Shown: positions 1-8,221, counted from the first letter of the stretch. The stretch is DNA of 61,549 bases from JAWKMZ01 sp041391965 (GCA_041391965.1 JAWKMZ010000010.1:1-61549); one strand, 5' to 3'. Notes: a model not told the origin generated them from the letters alone. Made by a program: numbers and translations.

Positions 1-1
1 A

Positions 2-205
2 GGACTTGTTACATTATCACTTTTTTTCTTTTTAGATTTTTTTAAGGATAATTTGCGAACCAATTTATTAATAGCCCATTTTATGATAACATTTTTGACG
101 CTTATATTGCTGTTGTTTGCCAAAAAAAATCAAGGAAATTATTACAGTGCGTTTTGGGTTGAAGCTATCCCTATTTTTTGGTTGTTTTTAATTTTGATAC
201 TTTAA
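2..205 (+). CDS. C-terminal end of an unidentified membrane protein (partial)
   Basis: An open frame enters from the left edge and stops with TAA at 203-205, giving 67 residues. They are strongly hydrophobic, with two likely membrane segments separated by a basic and polar stretch (about residues 30-50 and 55-67). The start and most of the protein lie outside the window, so no family can be named. It converges with the small minus-strand gene whose stop is at 188, and the two reading frames overlap by 18 bases. The call rests on hydrophobicity and the long open frame to the edge. Confidence 0.55.
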   Translation, partial: GLVTLSLFFFLDFFKDNLRTNLLIAHFMITFLTLILLLFAKKNQGNYYSAFWVEAIPIFWLFLILIL

Positions 206-445
206 TTGCTTTTCAAATTGTTCTTTTAAATGTTGACGTTCAACATTATTTAAACAGTTAACATTAGAATTTTTAATAATTATAGTCAGTTTTTTATTTC
301 GTTTTACGTAAGCACGAGTAAGGTTGCACCAAGCATAACGAAGTTTGAGCTTGATTTTTTCCCAAAATGAAGCTTCATTGTACTGAGCCTTATCACAAAT
401 ATGATAGGCTTCTTCACATGATATGAATAGTAAATTTTTTTTCAT
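188..445 (-). CDS. small cysteine-containing protein paired with an ECF sigma factor, possible anti-sigma
   Basis: An 85-residue basic protein without a signal peptide. Its start codon follows the sigma factor stop codon with no intervening base (stop 446-448, ATG 443-445), so the two are translated from one message. The N-terminus contains ISCEEAYHICDK, a C-x6-C pair with a histidine beside the second cysteine, and a third cysteine follows at about residue 40. Small zinc-binding anti-sigma factors sit in this position and carry His/Cys clusters, but the classical H-x3-C-x2-C motif is not complete here. I recall similar small proteins beside ECF sigma genes in other flavobacteria. The anti-sigma role is an inference from position and cysteines. 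Confidence 0.6.
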   Translation of the reverse strand: MKKNLLFISCEEAYHICDKAQYNEASFWEKIKLKLRYAWCNLTRAYVKRNKKLTIIIKNSNVNCLNNVERQHLKEQFEKQLKYQN

Positions 446-997
446 TTAAAACCAGTTTTTTTCCATACACTCAGCCATGGCTTGACGTGCTCTATGTACT
501 ATAACCCAAAGGTTAGACGCTGTGATATTTAATTCATTACAAATAGTTTCGGTTTCTAATCCTTCAATTGTTTTCATTTTAAAAACGGATGCTTGTTTTT
601 GAGGCAATTTGCTCAAGCAATTATAAATAGCATCACCCAATTCTGAATTTATCAAAGTATCTTCAGCAGTTTTATCAAATGAATCTGCAACACGTTCTTC
701 CAACCAATTCCCTTCATTATCATCTCTATTATAGGTCATTCTTACTTCGGCTTTTCCTTTATTTGAATTTATTTTCCTGTAATAATCGATAATTTTTCGC
801 TTTAATATAGAAATCAACCAAGTTCGCTCACTGGCTTCACCTTTAAAATTTTTCATCGATTTTAAACCAGCAAAAAAAGTATCCTGAACCAAATCTTTGG
901 CAAGGTCTCTATTATTTACGCGAGTGATGGTGTAATTAAAAAGATAATCAGAATAACGATCAATCCATTGGTTTGGATTTATTTTGTGTTCTGGCAT
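446..997 (-). CDS. RNA polymerase ECF-type sigma-70 factor
   Basis: A 183-residue sigma factor that would direct RNA polymerase to a specific promoter set. Region 2 spans about residues 15-80, with the typical DLVQDTF helix at 35-41 and the -10-recognition end near RKIIDYYRK. Region 4 spans about residues 119-180 (AIYNCLSKLPQKQASVFKMK followed by a helix-turn-helix). The middle segment is rich in charged residues, as in ECF linkers. The length is usual for the family. The gene is directly followed by the small cysteine protein at 188-445, an arrangement typical of sigma/anti-sigma pairs. The target genes cannot be told from this window. Confidence 0.92.
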   Translation of the reverse strand: MPEHKINPNQWIDRYSDYLFNYTITRVNNRDLAKDLVQDTFFAGLKSMKNFKGEASERTWLISILKRKIIDYYRKINSNKGKAEVRMTYNRDDNEGNWLEERVADSFDKTAEDTLINSELGDAIYNCLSKLPQKQASVFKMKTIEGLETETICNELNITASNLWVIVHRARQAMAECMEKNWF

Positions 998-1095
998 TAA
1001 ATAGCAATTTTTTATAAAAGTAGATAAAAAAAATAGAACATTAAAGTTACTTTGTTAGGAGATTTTTTAGTGCGGAATTAATAGAGGTAAGTCAA

Positions 1096-3129
1096 TTAAT
1101 CAATCAACCCAGCTCTTTTCAATAACGCTTCTGGTTGTGGTTCATGACCTCTAAAACGTTTGTAAAGCACCATAGGATCTTCTGTTCCACCTTGAGACAA
1201 GATATTATTTTTGAATTTTGTAGCAACTTCAGAATTAAAAATACCTTTTTCTTTAAAGTATTCAAAAGCATCTGCATCTAACACTTCAGCCCATTTATAA
1301 CTGTAATATCCTGATGAGTAACCACCTTGAAAAATATGTGAAAATGAGGTACTCATACAATTTTCAGCCACATCAGGAAACAATTGTGTTTTAACAAAGG
1401 CTTTTAGTTCAAACTCTTTTACATTTTTAATAGTATTAGGTGATGCGTTTGCATGCCAACTCATATCCAAAAGGCCAAAACTCAATTGACGTAAAGTTTG
1501 CATGCCTTCATTAAAGGTTGCTGATGCTTTAATTTTTTTAATCAAGTCCATCGGAATGACTTCATTGGTTTTGTAATGTGTTGCAAACAGCTCTAAAGCT
1601 TCTTTTTCATAGCACCAATTTTCCAGCACTTGACTTGGCAATTCGACAAAATCCCAAAACACGCTGGTTCCTGATAAACTTGGATAAGTTGTGTTGGCTA
1701 ACATGCCATGAAGTGCATGACCAAATTCATGAAACAGTGTTGTCACTTCATTAAAAGTTAAAAGCGATGGTTTACTTTTGGTAGGTTTGGTAAAGTTGCA
1801 AACAATGGATACATGTGGTCGGTTGTTGATGCCATTTTTTATAGATTGTGGTTTAAATGACGTCATCCAAGCGCCATTGCGTTTACCTGCTCTTGGAAAA
1901 AAATCGGCATATAAAATGGCAACTAAATCACCATTAGAATGTGTTACTTTATATGTTAAGACATCGTCGTGGTATTTGTCAATGGTTTGGATGGTTTCAA
2001 AATGTAAGCCATAAAGCTTTTGTGCTACAGTAAACACACCATTTATAATATTTTCTAATTTGAAATAGGGTTTTAGTTTTTCGTCATCCAAATCGAATAA
2101 CTTTTGTTTTAGTTTTTCAGCATAATAAGCCGAATCCCATTTTTGTAAGTGCTCAATACCATCCAATTCTTTTGCAAAGTTTTGAAGCTTAGCAAATTCG
2201 CGTTCGGCAGCAGGTTTCGCTTTGTCAAGTAATTCGTTTAAAAAGGTCTCTACTTTTTCTGGTGTTTTTGCCATGCGTTCTTCCAACACAAAATGGGCAT
2301 GTGTTTTGTAACCCAATAATTGCGCACGTTCTGAACGCAATCTTACAATAGCCAACACATTTTCCTGATTGTCTAACGCATCATTATTGAATGCTTTTTT
2401 GCCAGCAGCAATGGCGAGTGTTTTGCGTAATTCTCTGTTGTCGGCATACGTCATAAATGGAATATAACTCGGATAATCAAGTGTAAAAAGCCAACCGTCA
2501 TTATCTTTAGATTCGGCGTGCTGCTTAGCAGCTTCAATAGCACCTTCTGGCAAGCCTGATAAGTCTTTTTCATCTGTAATTAGCATTTCATAGGTATTAG
2601 TTTCAGCCAATACATTTTCGCCAAACTTAAGTTTGAGTTGGCTCAATTTTTTATCTATTTCTCGAAGTTTCAGTTTTTTGTCTTCAGATAAATTGGCGCC
2701 ATTACGAGAAAAACCTTTGTATTTTTTATCGAGTAAGGTCTGTTGTTCTGTGGTTAAATTTAAAGTGTCTTTTTGCTCGTAAACGGTTTTAACACGTTTA
2801 AACAACGCTTCATTTAAAGTAACGTCGTTGCTAAATTCGGCTAATAAAGGCGACACTTCTTGCGCAATTTTTTGAATAGCATCATTTGTTTCAGCAGAAT
2901 TCAGATTAAAAAAGATACTTGAAATTCTGTCCAATTGTTCGCCAGAAAAATCTAAAGCTTCTATGGTATTTTCAAAATTTGGAGCTTCAGGATTATCTAC
3001 AATACTATCAATTTCTGATTTAGCTTCAGCAATAGCAGTTTTAAAAGCAGGTAAAAAGTCAGTTTCATTAATTTTTGAAAAAGGTGCTGTATTGAATTGA
3101 GTATCAAAAGTTTTGTTGAGGATGTTCAT
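1096..3129 (-). CDS. dcp: M3-family zinc metallopeptidase, peptidyl-dipeptidase Dcp-like
   Basis: A 677-residue thermolysin-fold oligopeptidase of family M3, expected to cut dipeptides or short pieces from peptides. The zinc motif HEFGH is at residues 467-471, and the third ligand is probably E496 in DFVELPSQ. The C-terminal substrate-binding region has the family signature GGYSSGYYSYKWAE. No signal peptide is visible, so a cytoplasmic location is likely. A TAnnTTTG box on the minus strand (TAAATTTG, 3151-3158) lies 21 bases before the ATG. It appears monocistronic. The exact subfamily (Dcp or oligopeptidase A) is less certain than the M3 assignment. Confidence 0.93.
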   Translation of the reverse strand: MNILNKTFDTQFNTAPFSKINETDFLPAFKTAIAEAKSEIDSIVDNPEAPNFENTIEALDFSGEQLDRISSIFFNLNSAETNDAIQKIAQEVSPLLAEFSNDVTLNEALFKRVKTVYEQKDTLNLTTEQQTLLDKKYKGFSRNGANLSEDKKLKLREIDKKLSQLKLKFGENVLAETNTYEMLITDEKDLSGLPEGAIEAAKQHAESKDNDGWLFTLDYPSYIPFMTYADNRELRKTLAIAAGKKAFNNDALDNQENVLAIVRLRSERAQLLGYKTHAHFVLEERMAKTPEKVETFLNELLDKAKPAAEREFAKLQNFAKELDGIEHLQKWDSAYYAEKLKQKLFDLDDEKLKPYFKLENIINGVFTVAQKLYGLHFETIQTIDKYHDDVLTYKVTHSNGDLVAILYADFFPRAGKRNGAWMTSFKPQSIKNGINNRPHVSIVCNFTKPTKSKPSLLTFNEVTTLFHEFGHALHGMLANTTYPSLSGTSVFWDFVELPSQVLENWCYEKEALELFATHYKTNEVIPMDLIKKIKASATFNEGMQTLRQLSFGLLDMSWHANASPNTIKNVKEFELKAFVKTQLFPDVAENCMSTSFSHIFQGGYSSGYYSYKWAEVLDADAFEYFKEKGIFNSEVATKFKNNILSQGGTEDPMVLYKRFRGHEPQPEALLKRAGLID

Positions 3130-3150
3130 GTGCTTTTATTGAAAAATCAT

Positions 3151-3158
3151 CAAATTTA
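3151..3158 (-). promoter_or_regulatory. housekeeping -7 box for dcp
   Basis: TAAATTTG on the minus strand matches the Bacteroidota consensus TAnnTTTG and lies 21 bases upstream of the dcp start. No convincing -33 element was identified. Confidence 0.5.
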
Positions 3159-3225
3159 AAAATTGTAGGTGTAATATTTATCCTACTAATAAATTGATTT
3201 ACTGATATTTAACTTATTTTTTGGT

Positions 3226-3254
3226 TTTGTATTATAAAATTATTGCTACTTTTG
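3226..3254 (+). promoter_or_regulatory. housekeeping promoter of the candidate small RNA
   Basis: TTTG at 3226-3229 and TACTTTTG at 3247-3254 are separated by 17 bases, matching both the -33 and the -7 elements of the Bacteroidota sigma factor. The promoter points right into a region without any ATG, which ends in a hairpin with a U-run. A second TACTTTTG box is at 3286-3293. Confidence 0.6.
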
Positions 3255-3258
3255 CCGA

Positions 3259-3343
3259 AGAATCAAATTATAGTTTCCAAAAGGTTACTTTTGAATAATT
3301 GATTAATAGCTTTAGAGCCTCAGCGAAAGTTGGGGCTTTTTAA
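3259..3343 (+). ncRNA. candidate small RNA between dcp and purE
   Basis: A good two-element promoter (3226-3254) is followed about 65 bases later by a hairpin (AGCCTCA at 3316-3322 paired with TGGGGCT at 3331-3337) and a T-run on the plus strand. Neither neighbour needs these signals, because dcp and purE are both on the minus strand. The interval has no ATG and no open frame. The predicted transcript is about 85 nucleotides, and its end overlaps the purE stop codon in antisense. The 5' end is inferred from the box position. I do not recognise an RNA family. Confidence 0.5.
3316..3343 (+). terminator. intrinsic terminator of the candidate small RNA
   Basis: A 7-bp stem (AGCCTCA/TGGGGCT with one G-U pair) and loop, followed by TTTTTAATTT on the plus strand. 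Read on the minus strand there is no T-run, so it does not serve purE. Confidence 0.6.
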
Positions 3344-3819
3344 TTTAAATCTTTTGATGACTCTATCACTTTTGCTTTTAATTCTTCTTTATAGCTCAGT
3401 ATTTTGTCACGTACTGCCTTATCAGAACTTCCAATAATTTGAGCTGCTAAAATGCCTGCATTTTTAGCACCATTTAAGGCTACTGTTGCTACAGGAACGC
3501 CTCCAGGCATTTGCAGAATGGACAAAATAGAGTCCCAACCATCAATAGAATTGCTCGATTTTACAGGAACGCCAATAACAGGAAGTGGAGACAAAGACGC
3601 GATCATTCCTGGTAAATGTGCTGCGCCTCCAGCGCCTGCAATGATAACACAAATACCTTTTGTATGTGCCTTTTTTCCGTAATCAAAAAGTTTTTCTGGA
3701 GTTCGATGAGCAGACACAATATCAACTTCAACTTCAATATCAAAACTTTTTAAAATATTGATAGCGTCTTGCATTACTGGAAGATCGCTTTTGCTTCCCA
3801 TGATGATTCCTACTTTCAT
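3340..3819 (-). CDS. purE: N5-carboxyaminoimidazole ribonucleotide mutase
   Basis: A 159-residue class I PurE, which converts N5-CAIR to CAIR in de novo purine synthesis in the cytoplasm. Visible signatures are GSKSDLPVM at the N-terminus, SAHRTPEKL around residues 41-49 and AGAGGAAHLPGM around residues 62-73, which build the nucleotide and CO2 site. The length is normal. It follows purK on the same strand with a gap of about 75 bases. PurK makes the PurE substrate, so the two probably form an operon driven from the promoter ahead of purK. Confidence 0.97.
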   Translation of the reverse strand: MKVGIIMGSKSDLPVMQDAINILKSFDIEVEVDIVSAHRTPEKLFDYGKKAHTKGICVIIAGAGGAAHLPGMIASLSPLPVIGVPVKSSNSIDGWDSILSILQMPGGVPVATVALNGAKNAGILAAQIIGSSDKAVRDKILSYKEELKAKVIESSKDLN

Positions 3820-3893
3820 AATAGATTTTTAAATTTCAAATTCCAAAAAAAACAATTCATTAAAATTGAAATTTGATGTTTTAGTCTTGCGGT

Positions 3894-5048
3894 TTATTTA
3901 CTTATAACTTTAATCGTATTTTTAACTTTTTCGGCAATACGTCTGGCTTCTTCCAAATTTTCGTTAACAATAGTTACATGTCCCATTTTGCGGAAAGGAC
4001 GTGTTTGTTTTTTGCCATAAATATGTGGTGTGACACCTTCCATTTTTAGTATAGTTTCTATATTTTGATAGACCACATTGCCTATAAAACCTTCGGCACC
4101 AACCAAATTTACCATAATTCCAGCAACTTTACTTTCTGTTTTTCCTAAAGGTAAATTTAAAATAGCTCTTAAATGTTGTTCGAATTGAGATGTGTAACTG
4201 GCCTCAATACTGTAATGTCCAGAATTATGAGGTCTTGGAGCGACTTCATTGACTAAAATTTCATCGTTTTTAGTTTGAAACATTTCAACCGCAAGCAAGC
4301 CAACATGATTAAAAGCTTCAGATACGTTTAAAGCAATTTTTTGTGCTTTTTTGGCAACATTTTCGTCAATTCTTGCAGGACAAATAACATATTCTACCTG
4401 ATTTGCTTCTGGGTGAAACTCCATCTCTACCACAGGATAGGTTACTATGTCGCCATCAGGATTTCTGCAAACAATGACAGCCAATTCATTTTTAAAATCG
4501 ATAATATCTTCAGCAATACATTCTAAATTAGGTAAATTGTCTAAATCGTTTAGAGTTTTTACTATTTTAACACCATTGCCATCATAACCAAATTGTGCAC
4601 TTTTCCAAACAAAAGGAAACTTTAGTGCACCATTGTTGATGGCTTCTTTAATTTTAGATGTATAAGCAAAACGTGTAAAGTTTGAGGTTGGAATGCTATG
4701 ATTTTTGTAAAATAATTTTTGAGTGGCTTTGTTTTGAATGGTTCTCAAAGTTTTAGATGAAGGATAGACTTTTACACCTTCATTTTCTAAAGTTTCGAGT
4801 GCGTCAACATTGACGTTTTCAATTTCAAAAGTCAAAACATCCACTTGTTTACCAAAGTTGTAAACGGTTTCAAAGTCTAATAAATCGCCTTTAAAAAATT
4901 CGTTACAAGCAATTTTACAAGGAGCTTCGTCACTTGGATCCAAAACACAGGTGTAAATATCAAATTTTCGAGTGTCATTAAGCAACATTTTTCCTAATTG
5001 ACCACCACCCAGAATTCCTAATTTAAAATTTGACGAGAAATAATTCAT
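3894..5048 (-). CDS. purK: N5-carboxyaminoimidazole ribonucleotide synthase
   Basis: A 384-residue ATP-grasp enzyme that carboxylates AIR using ATP and bicarbonate, the step before PurE. The N-terminal nucleotide-fold motif GILGGGQLGKML and the ATP-grasp signatures EMFQTKNDEILVNEVAPRPH and NSGHYSIEA are clear. I chose the ATG at 5046-5048. The frame can be extended to a TTG at 5066, but that codon lies inside the -7 promoter box (5064-5071), so the longer form would not be transcribed in full. It is followed by purE on the same strand. Confidence 0.96.
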   Translation of the reverse strand: MNYFSSNFKLGILGGGQLGKMLLNDTRKFDIYTCVLDPSDEAPCKIACNEFFKGDLLDFETVYNFGKQVDVLTFEIENVNVDALETLENEGVKVYPSSKTLRTIQNKATQKLFYKNHSIPTSNFTRFAYTSKIKEAINNGALKFPFVWKSAQFGYDGNGVKIVKTLNDLDNLPNLECIAEDIIDFKNELAVIVCRNPDGDIVTYPVVEMEFHPEANQVEYVICPARIDENVAKKAQKIALNVSEAFNHVGLLAVEMFQTKNDEILVNEVAPRPHNSGHYSIEASYTSQFEQHLRAILNLPLGKTESKVAGIMVNLVGAEGFIGNVVYQNIETILKMEGVTPHIYGKKQTRPFRKMGHVTIVNENLEEARRIAEKVKNTIKVISK

Positions 5049-5063
5049 TGCGCTTATTTTGCA

Positions 5064-5091
5064 CAAAAGTACAAATCAAAAGGTTGCCAAA
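5064..5091 (-). promoter_or_regulatory. housekeeping promoter of purK-purE
   Basis: On the minus strand TTTG (5088-5091) and TACTTTTG (5064-5071) are separated by 16 bases. The expected start of transcription is a few bases before the purK ATG at 5048. Confidence 0.6.
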
Positions 5092-5146
5092 AAAACTAAA
5101 ACGCAAACAATCTAAATCATAATTCGTTAAACGAAAATCAATTGAT

Positions 5147-5154
5147 TATCTTTG
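5147..5154 (+). promoter_or_regulatory. housekeeping -7 box for hpt-adk
   Basis: TATCTTTG matches TAnnTTTG and lies 23 bases before the GTG start. The region shares divergent control with purK-purE, so both nucleotide genes fire outward from one 110-base interval. Confidence 0.6.
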
Positions 5155-5177
5155 CATCTTTAAAAAAATAAATTAAG

Positions 5178-6287
5178 GTGATTAAGCTTCACGATTTACA
5201 TTTTAAACCCTTTATTTCCGAGCAGGAAATTGAAACAATTGTGCAACGCATGGTTGATGAGGTTGCTGCTGATTTGAAAGACGAAATACCAGTATTTATT
5301 GGTATTTTGAATGGTTCGTTTATGTTTGTTAGCGATTTTGTAAAAAAATATCCAAAAGCTTGTGAAGTGACCTTTATCAAATTGGCATCTTATGAAGGTG
5401 TAAAATCTACTGAAGATATTCAACGTCTTATCGGACTGACTCAAGATTTAACAGGGCGAACCGTTGTGGTTTTAGAAGATATTATCGACTCAGGCAACAC
5501 ATTGGAAGAAGTACATCGTATTTTTGAAAACGAACACGTTAAAGATTTAAAGATTGCCACACTGTTTCATAAGCCAGAAGCTTATAAAAAAGACTTTAAA
5601 CTACATTATATTGGTACTGATATTCCTAATAAATTTATTGTTGGCTATGGTTTAGATTACAATGGGTTAGGAAGAGATTTGCCAGAAATATATCAATTAA
5701 AAACAACACAACACATGACTAATTTAGTGCTATTTGGACCTCCAGGAGCTGGAAAAGGAACACAAGCCAACTTTTTAAAAGAACAATACAATTTAATACA
5801 CATTTCTACAGGTGATGTCTTTCGTTTTAATATAAAAAACGAAACCGCTTTAGGTATGTTGGCAAAATCGTATATGGATAAAGGCGAATTGGTTCCAGAC
5901 CAAGTAACTATAGATATGTTAAGTGCCGAAGTTGAAAAAAACACCGATGCCAAAGGCTTTATTTTTGATGGATTTCCTCGTACCAATGCACAAGCCAGTG
6001 CTTTAGATCAACTTATGGAAAGTAAAGATTCTCAAATTGATGCGATGATTGCCTTAGAAGTTGATGACGAAATTTTGGTGCAACGTCTTTTAGAACGTGG
6101 CAAAACCAGTGGTCGACCAGACGATGCTAATGAAAACGTTATAAGAACTCGAATTAAAGAATACTACAAAAAAACGGCTATTTTAAAAGAGTATTACACA
6201 GCACAAAACAAATATTTTGGAGTTGATGGCGTAGGCAGTATTACAGAAATTACAAAACGATTAAGCGAAGTCATTGACAAACTGTAG
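5178..6287 (+). CDS. adk: fused hypoxanthine phosphoribosyltransferase - adenylate kinase
   Basis: One 369-residue frame carries two purine enzymes. Residues 1-178 are a type I phosphoribosyltransferase with the PRPP loop VVVLEDIIDSGNTLEEV, which salvages hypoxanthine or guanine. Residues 180-369 are a complete adenylate kinase starting at an internal Met (nt 5715), with P-loop GPPGAGKGTQ, the DGFPRTNAQA motif and the arginine-rich LERGKTSGRPDD segment. The kinase domain is a short type without a zinc LID insert. The start codon is GTG. Such fusions are known in Bacteroidota. The internal ATG could in principle also yield free adenylate kinase. Confidence 0.95.
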   Translation: MIKLHDLHFKPFISEQEIETIVQRMVDEVAADLKDEIPVFIGILNGSFMFVSDFVKKYPKACEVTFIKLASYEGVKSTEDIQRLIGLTQDLTGRTVVVLEDIIDSGNTLEEVHRIFENEHVKDLKIATLFHKPEAYKKDFKLHYIGTDIPNKFIVGYGLDYNGLGRDLPEIYQLKTTQHMTNLVLFGPPGAGKGTQANFLKEQYNLIHISTGDVFRFNIKNETALGMLAKSYMDKGELVPDQVTIDMLSAEVEKNTDAKGFIFDGFPRTNAQASALDQLMESKDSQIDAMIALEVDDEILVQRLLERGKTSGRPDDANENVIRTRIKEYYKKTAILKEYYTAQNKYFGVDGVGSITEITKRLSEVIDKL

Positions 6288-6336
6288 CTTGTCAAAAAAG
6301 TTAAAAACTTTTAACTTATAAAACATAAACCAATTT

Positions 6337-7335
6337 ATGACCGAAGGTAACTTTGTTGATTACGTAAAAATACACGTATCTTCCGGAAACGGAGGAAAAG
6401 GCTCTATGCACTTGCACAGAGAAAAATACGTAGCCAAAGGAGGTCCTGATGGAGGTGATGGAGGTCGAGGAGGTCATGTCATTATAAGAGGAAACTCTAA
6501 TTTATGGACACTTTTACATCTTAAATTTAAACGACATATCAAAGCTGGTCATGGTGAACATGGCAGTAGCGCTCGAAGTACTGGAGCTGATGGTGAGGAT
6601 GTGTATATTGATGTACCATTAGGAACCATTGTAAAAGATGTAGAAACAGATGAGGTTATTTTTGAGATTACTGAAGACCAAGAAGAAAAAATCATCGTGC
6701 AAGGCGGAAAAGGTGGTTTAGGGAACTGGCATTTTAAAAATTCGGTCAACCAAACACCACGTTATGCACAACCAGGTATTCCATTAGAAGAAAAAACCAT
6801 CCTTATGGAATTGAAAGTTTTGGCAGATGTTGGCTTGGTAGGCTTTCCAAATGCAGGAAAATCAACACTACTTTCAGTAGTCACATCAGCAAAACCCAAA
6901 ATTGCCGATTACGAATTTACAACCTTAAAACCCAATTTGGGCATTGTAAAATACCATGATTTTCAAACCTTTGTCATGGCAGACATTCCAGGCATTATTG
7001 AAGGTGCTGCAGAAGGAAAAGGGCTTGGTCATTACTTTTTGCGTCATATTGAGCGCAACTCCATCCTATTGTTTTTAATCCCTGCAGATGCACCAGATAT
7101 TAATGAGCAATATGAAATTCTGTTAGACGAACTCCGTCGTTACAACCCAGAAATGTTAGACAAAGACCGTTTAATAGCCATTTCAAAGTGCGACATGTTG
7201 GATGATGAACTTAAGGCAGAACTCAAAGCAGAATTAGATAAAACACTGCCAACGCCATATCTATTTATCTCTTCCGTAGCCCAACAAGGCATCGCAGAGC
7301 TAAAAGACACATTGTGGAAAATGCTCAATGTTTAA
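6337..7335 (+). CDS. obgE: Obg family GTPase
   Basis: A 332-residue ribosome-associated GTPase involved in late large-subunit assembly. The glycine-rich Obg fold fills about residues 1-158 (GGDGGRGGHV, GGKGGLGNW). The G domain follows, with P-loop GFPNAGKST at 169-177, switch motif DIPGIIEGA and the base-recognition motif near ISKCD. The variable C-terminal OCT domain of longer homologues is absent, as is usual in this phylum. It lies 50 bases downstream of hpt-adk on the same strand and may be co-transcribed. It is followed by the REP-like element, which contains two hairpins. Confidence 0.97.
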   Translation: MTEGNFVDYVKIHVSSGNGGKGSMHLHREKYVAKGGPDGGDGGRGGHVIIRGNSNLWTLLHLKFKRHIKAGHGEHGSSARSTGADGEDVYIDVPLGTIVKDVETDEVIFEITEDQEEKIIVQGGKGGLGNWHFKNSVNQTPRYAQPGIPLEEKTILMELKVLADVGLVGFPNAGKSTLLSVVTSAKPKIADYEFTTLKPNLGIVKYHDFQTFVMADIPGIIEGAAEGKGLGHYFLRHIERNSILLFLIPADAPDINEQYEILLDELRRYNPEMLDKDRLIAISKCDMLDDELKAELKAELDKTLPTPYLFISSVAQQGIAELKDTLWKMLNV

Positions 7336-7445
7336 TTTTTGGCGTTCCTTTTTGTACACAAAAAGTCAGGCTCTCGCAACTCGCTTTTTACTTTTATAAA
7401 GTAAAAGAGCTCAAACAAATTGCTCCATCCTTAACGCATACAGAC
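7336..7445. repeat. REP-like intergenic element (degenerate)
   Basis: A block between obgE and the next gene with a GGCGTTCC start, a GTCAGGCTCTCGCAACTCGC segment, a central inverted repeat (GCTTTTTACTTT at 7383-7394 with AAAGTAAAAGAGC), and a closing TTGCTCCATCCTTAACGC. A second inverted repeat, CTTTTTGTACACAAAAAG, is near 7348. I recall this order of words from a widespread family of short intergenic repeats in flavobacteria. This copy is partly degraded. The first hairpin may also help end obgE transcription. No second copy was seen in the window. Confidence 0.5.
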
Positions 7446-7481
7446 TCATGTTTTTTTTAGTATCTTTAAAACAAAAATGTT

Positions 7482-8006
7482 ATGAAACCATTTACCTTAC
7501 TACTATTTTTGGTTTTTATAAGTGCATGCGCTCCAATTCGAGTAGATTATGATTATGAAAAAACCACTAATTTCAACACTTATAAAACCTACAATTACTA
7601 CAAAGAAATGGACACAGGTTTGAGTGAGTTGGACACCAAACGCTTCATTAGTTCATTAAATAAAACCATGCAAACCAAAGGGTTTAACTTGTCTGACAAT
7701 CCAGATTTTTTAATCAACATCAAAAGTCAAGAATATCAAGGGTCACAACGTAGCAATGTTGGTGTTGGTCTTGGAGGTGGAGGTGGCAATATAGGAGGTG
7801 GCGTTTCTATTGGAATTCCTATTGGGCAAGCTAATATTAACCGTCAGATAACCATTGAGTTTGTGGACGAAAACAAGACAGGACTTTTTTGGCAAGCTAT
7901 TAGCGAAAGCAGCATCAACCCAAAAGCAACACCAGAAAAACGGCGAAGTATTTTACAAGCAGTAGCAGATAAAGTGTTGTCACAATATCCACCAATAAAA
8001 AAATAG
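7482..8006 (+). CDS. DUF4136 lipoprotein
   Basis: A 174-residue predicted lipoprotein. The signal peptide ends in a lipobox with the lipidated cysteine at residue 16 (FISAC). The rest matches the DUF4136 pattern: an N-terminal VDYDYEKTTNFNTYKTYNYY stretch, a glycine-rich turn around residues 90-108, and a C-terminal ALADKVL-like helix (AVADKVLSQYPP). The family is found in the envelope of many Gram-negative bacteria and has no established function. It is probably monocistronic. Confidence 0.88.
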   Translation: MKPFTLLLFLVFISACAPIRVDYDYEKTTNFNTYKTYNYYKEMDTGLSELDTKRFISSLNKTMQTKGFNLSDNPDFLINIKSQEYQGSQRSNVGVGLGGGGGNIGGGVSIGIPIGQANINRQITIEFVDENKTGLFWQAISESSINPKATPEKRRSILQAVADKVLSQYPPIKK

Positions 8007-8142
8007 CCTTTTTTTATAGACGTATCTTCCTATATATGAGCTCTTAGATTTTAGTATTTTCATTTGGTTGCAATAAAAAATAATAAATCATAAATAACTG
8101 ATAGTAAGATAATTATAATAATTAGGTTTTTTAAACGTGCAG

Positions 8143-8171
8143 TTCATCGAAAAAAATTGGTTTTTCAACGA
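8143..8171 (+). promoter_or_regulatory. LytTR-like direct repeat upstream of the LRR gene
   Basis: TTCATCGA at 8143-8150 and TTCAACGA at 8164-8171 are direct repeats whose starts are exactly 21 bases apart, two helical turns. This matches the geometry of LytTR-domain regulator sites, which are 9-bp direct repeats with a 12-13-bp spacer. A TACATTCG box, one base off TAnnTTTG, follows at about 8180-8187. No LytTR regulator is encoded in the window. Confidence 0.45.
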
Positions 8172-8221
8172 TATTTATATACATTCGTTTTATAAATGTG
8201 CCTAAACCAATATCTACTATT

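Noticed and set aside
1778..2014. A 78-codon open frame opposite the M3 peptidase gene
   Set aside because: It is antisense to a well-supported gene and shows no recognisable domain. The same applies to the other antisense frames inside real genes.
5049..5066. An extended purK start at a TTG
   Set aside because: The codon falls inside the -7 promoter box, and the added residues are unlike the family.
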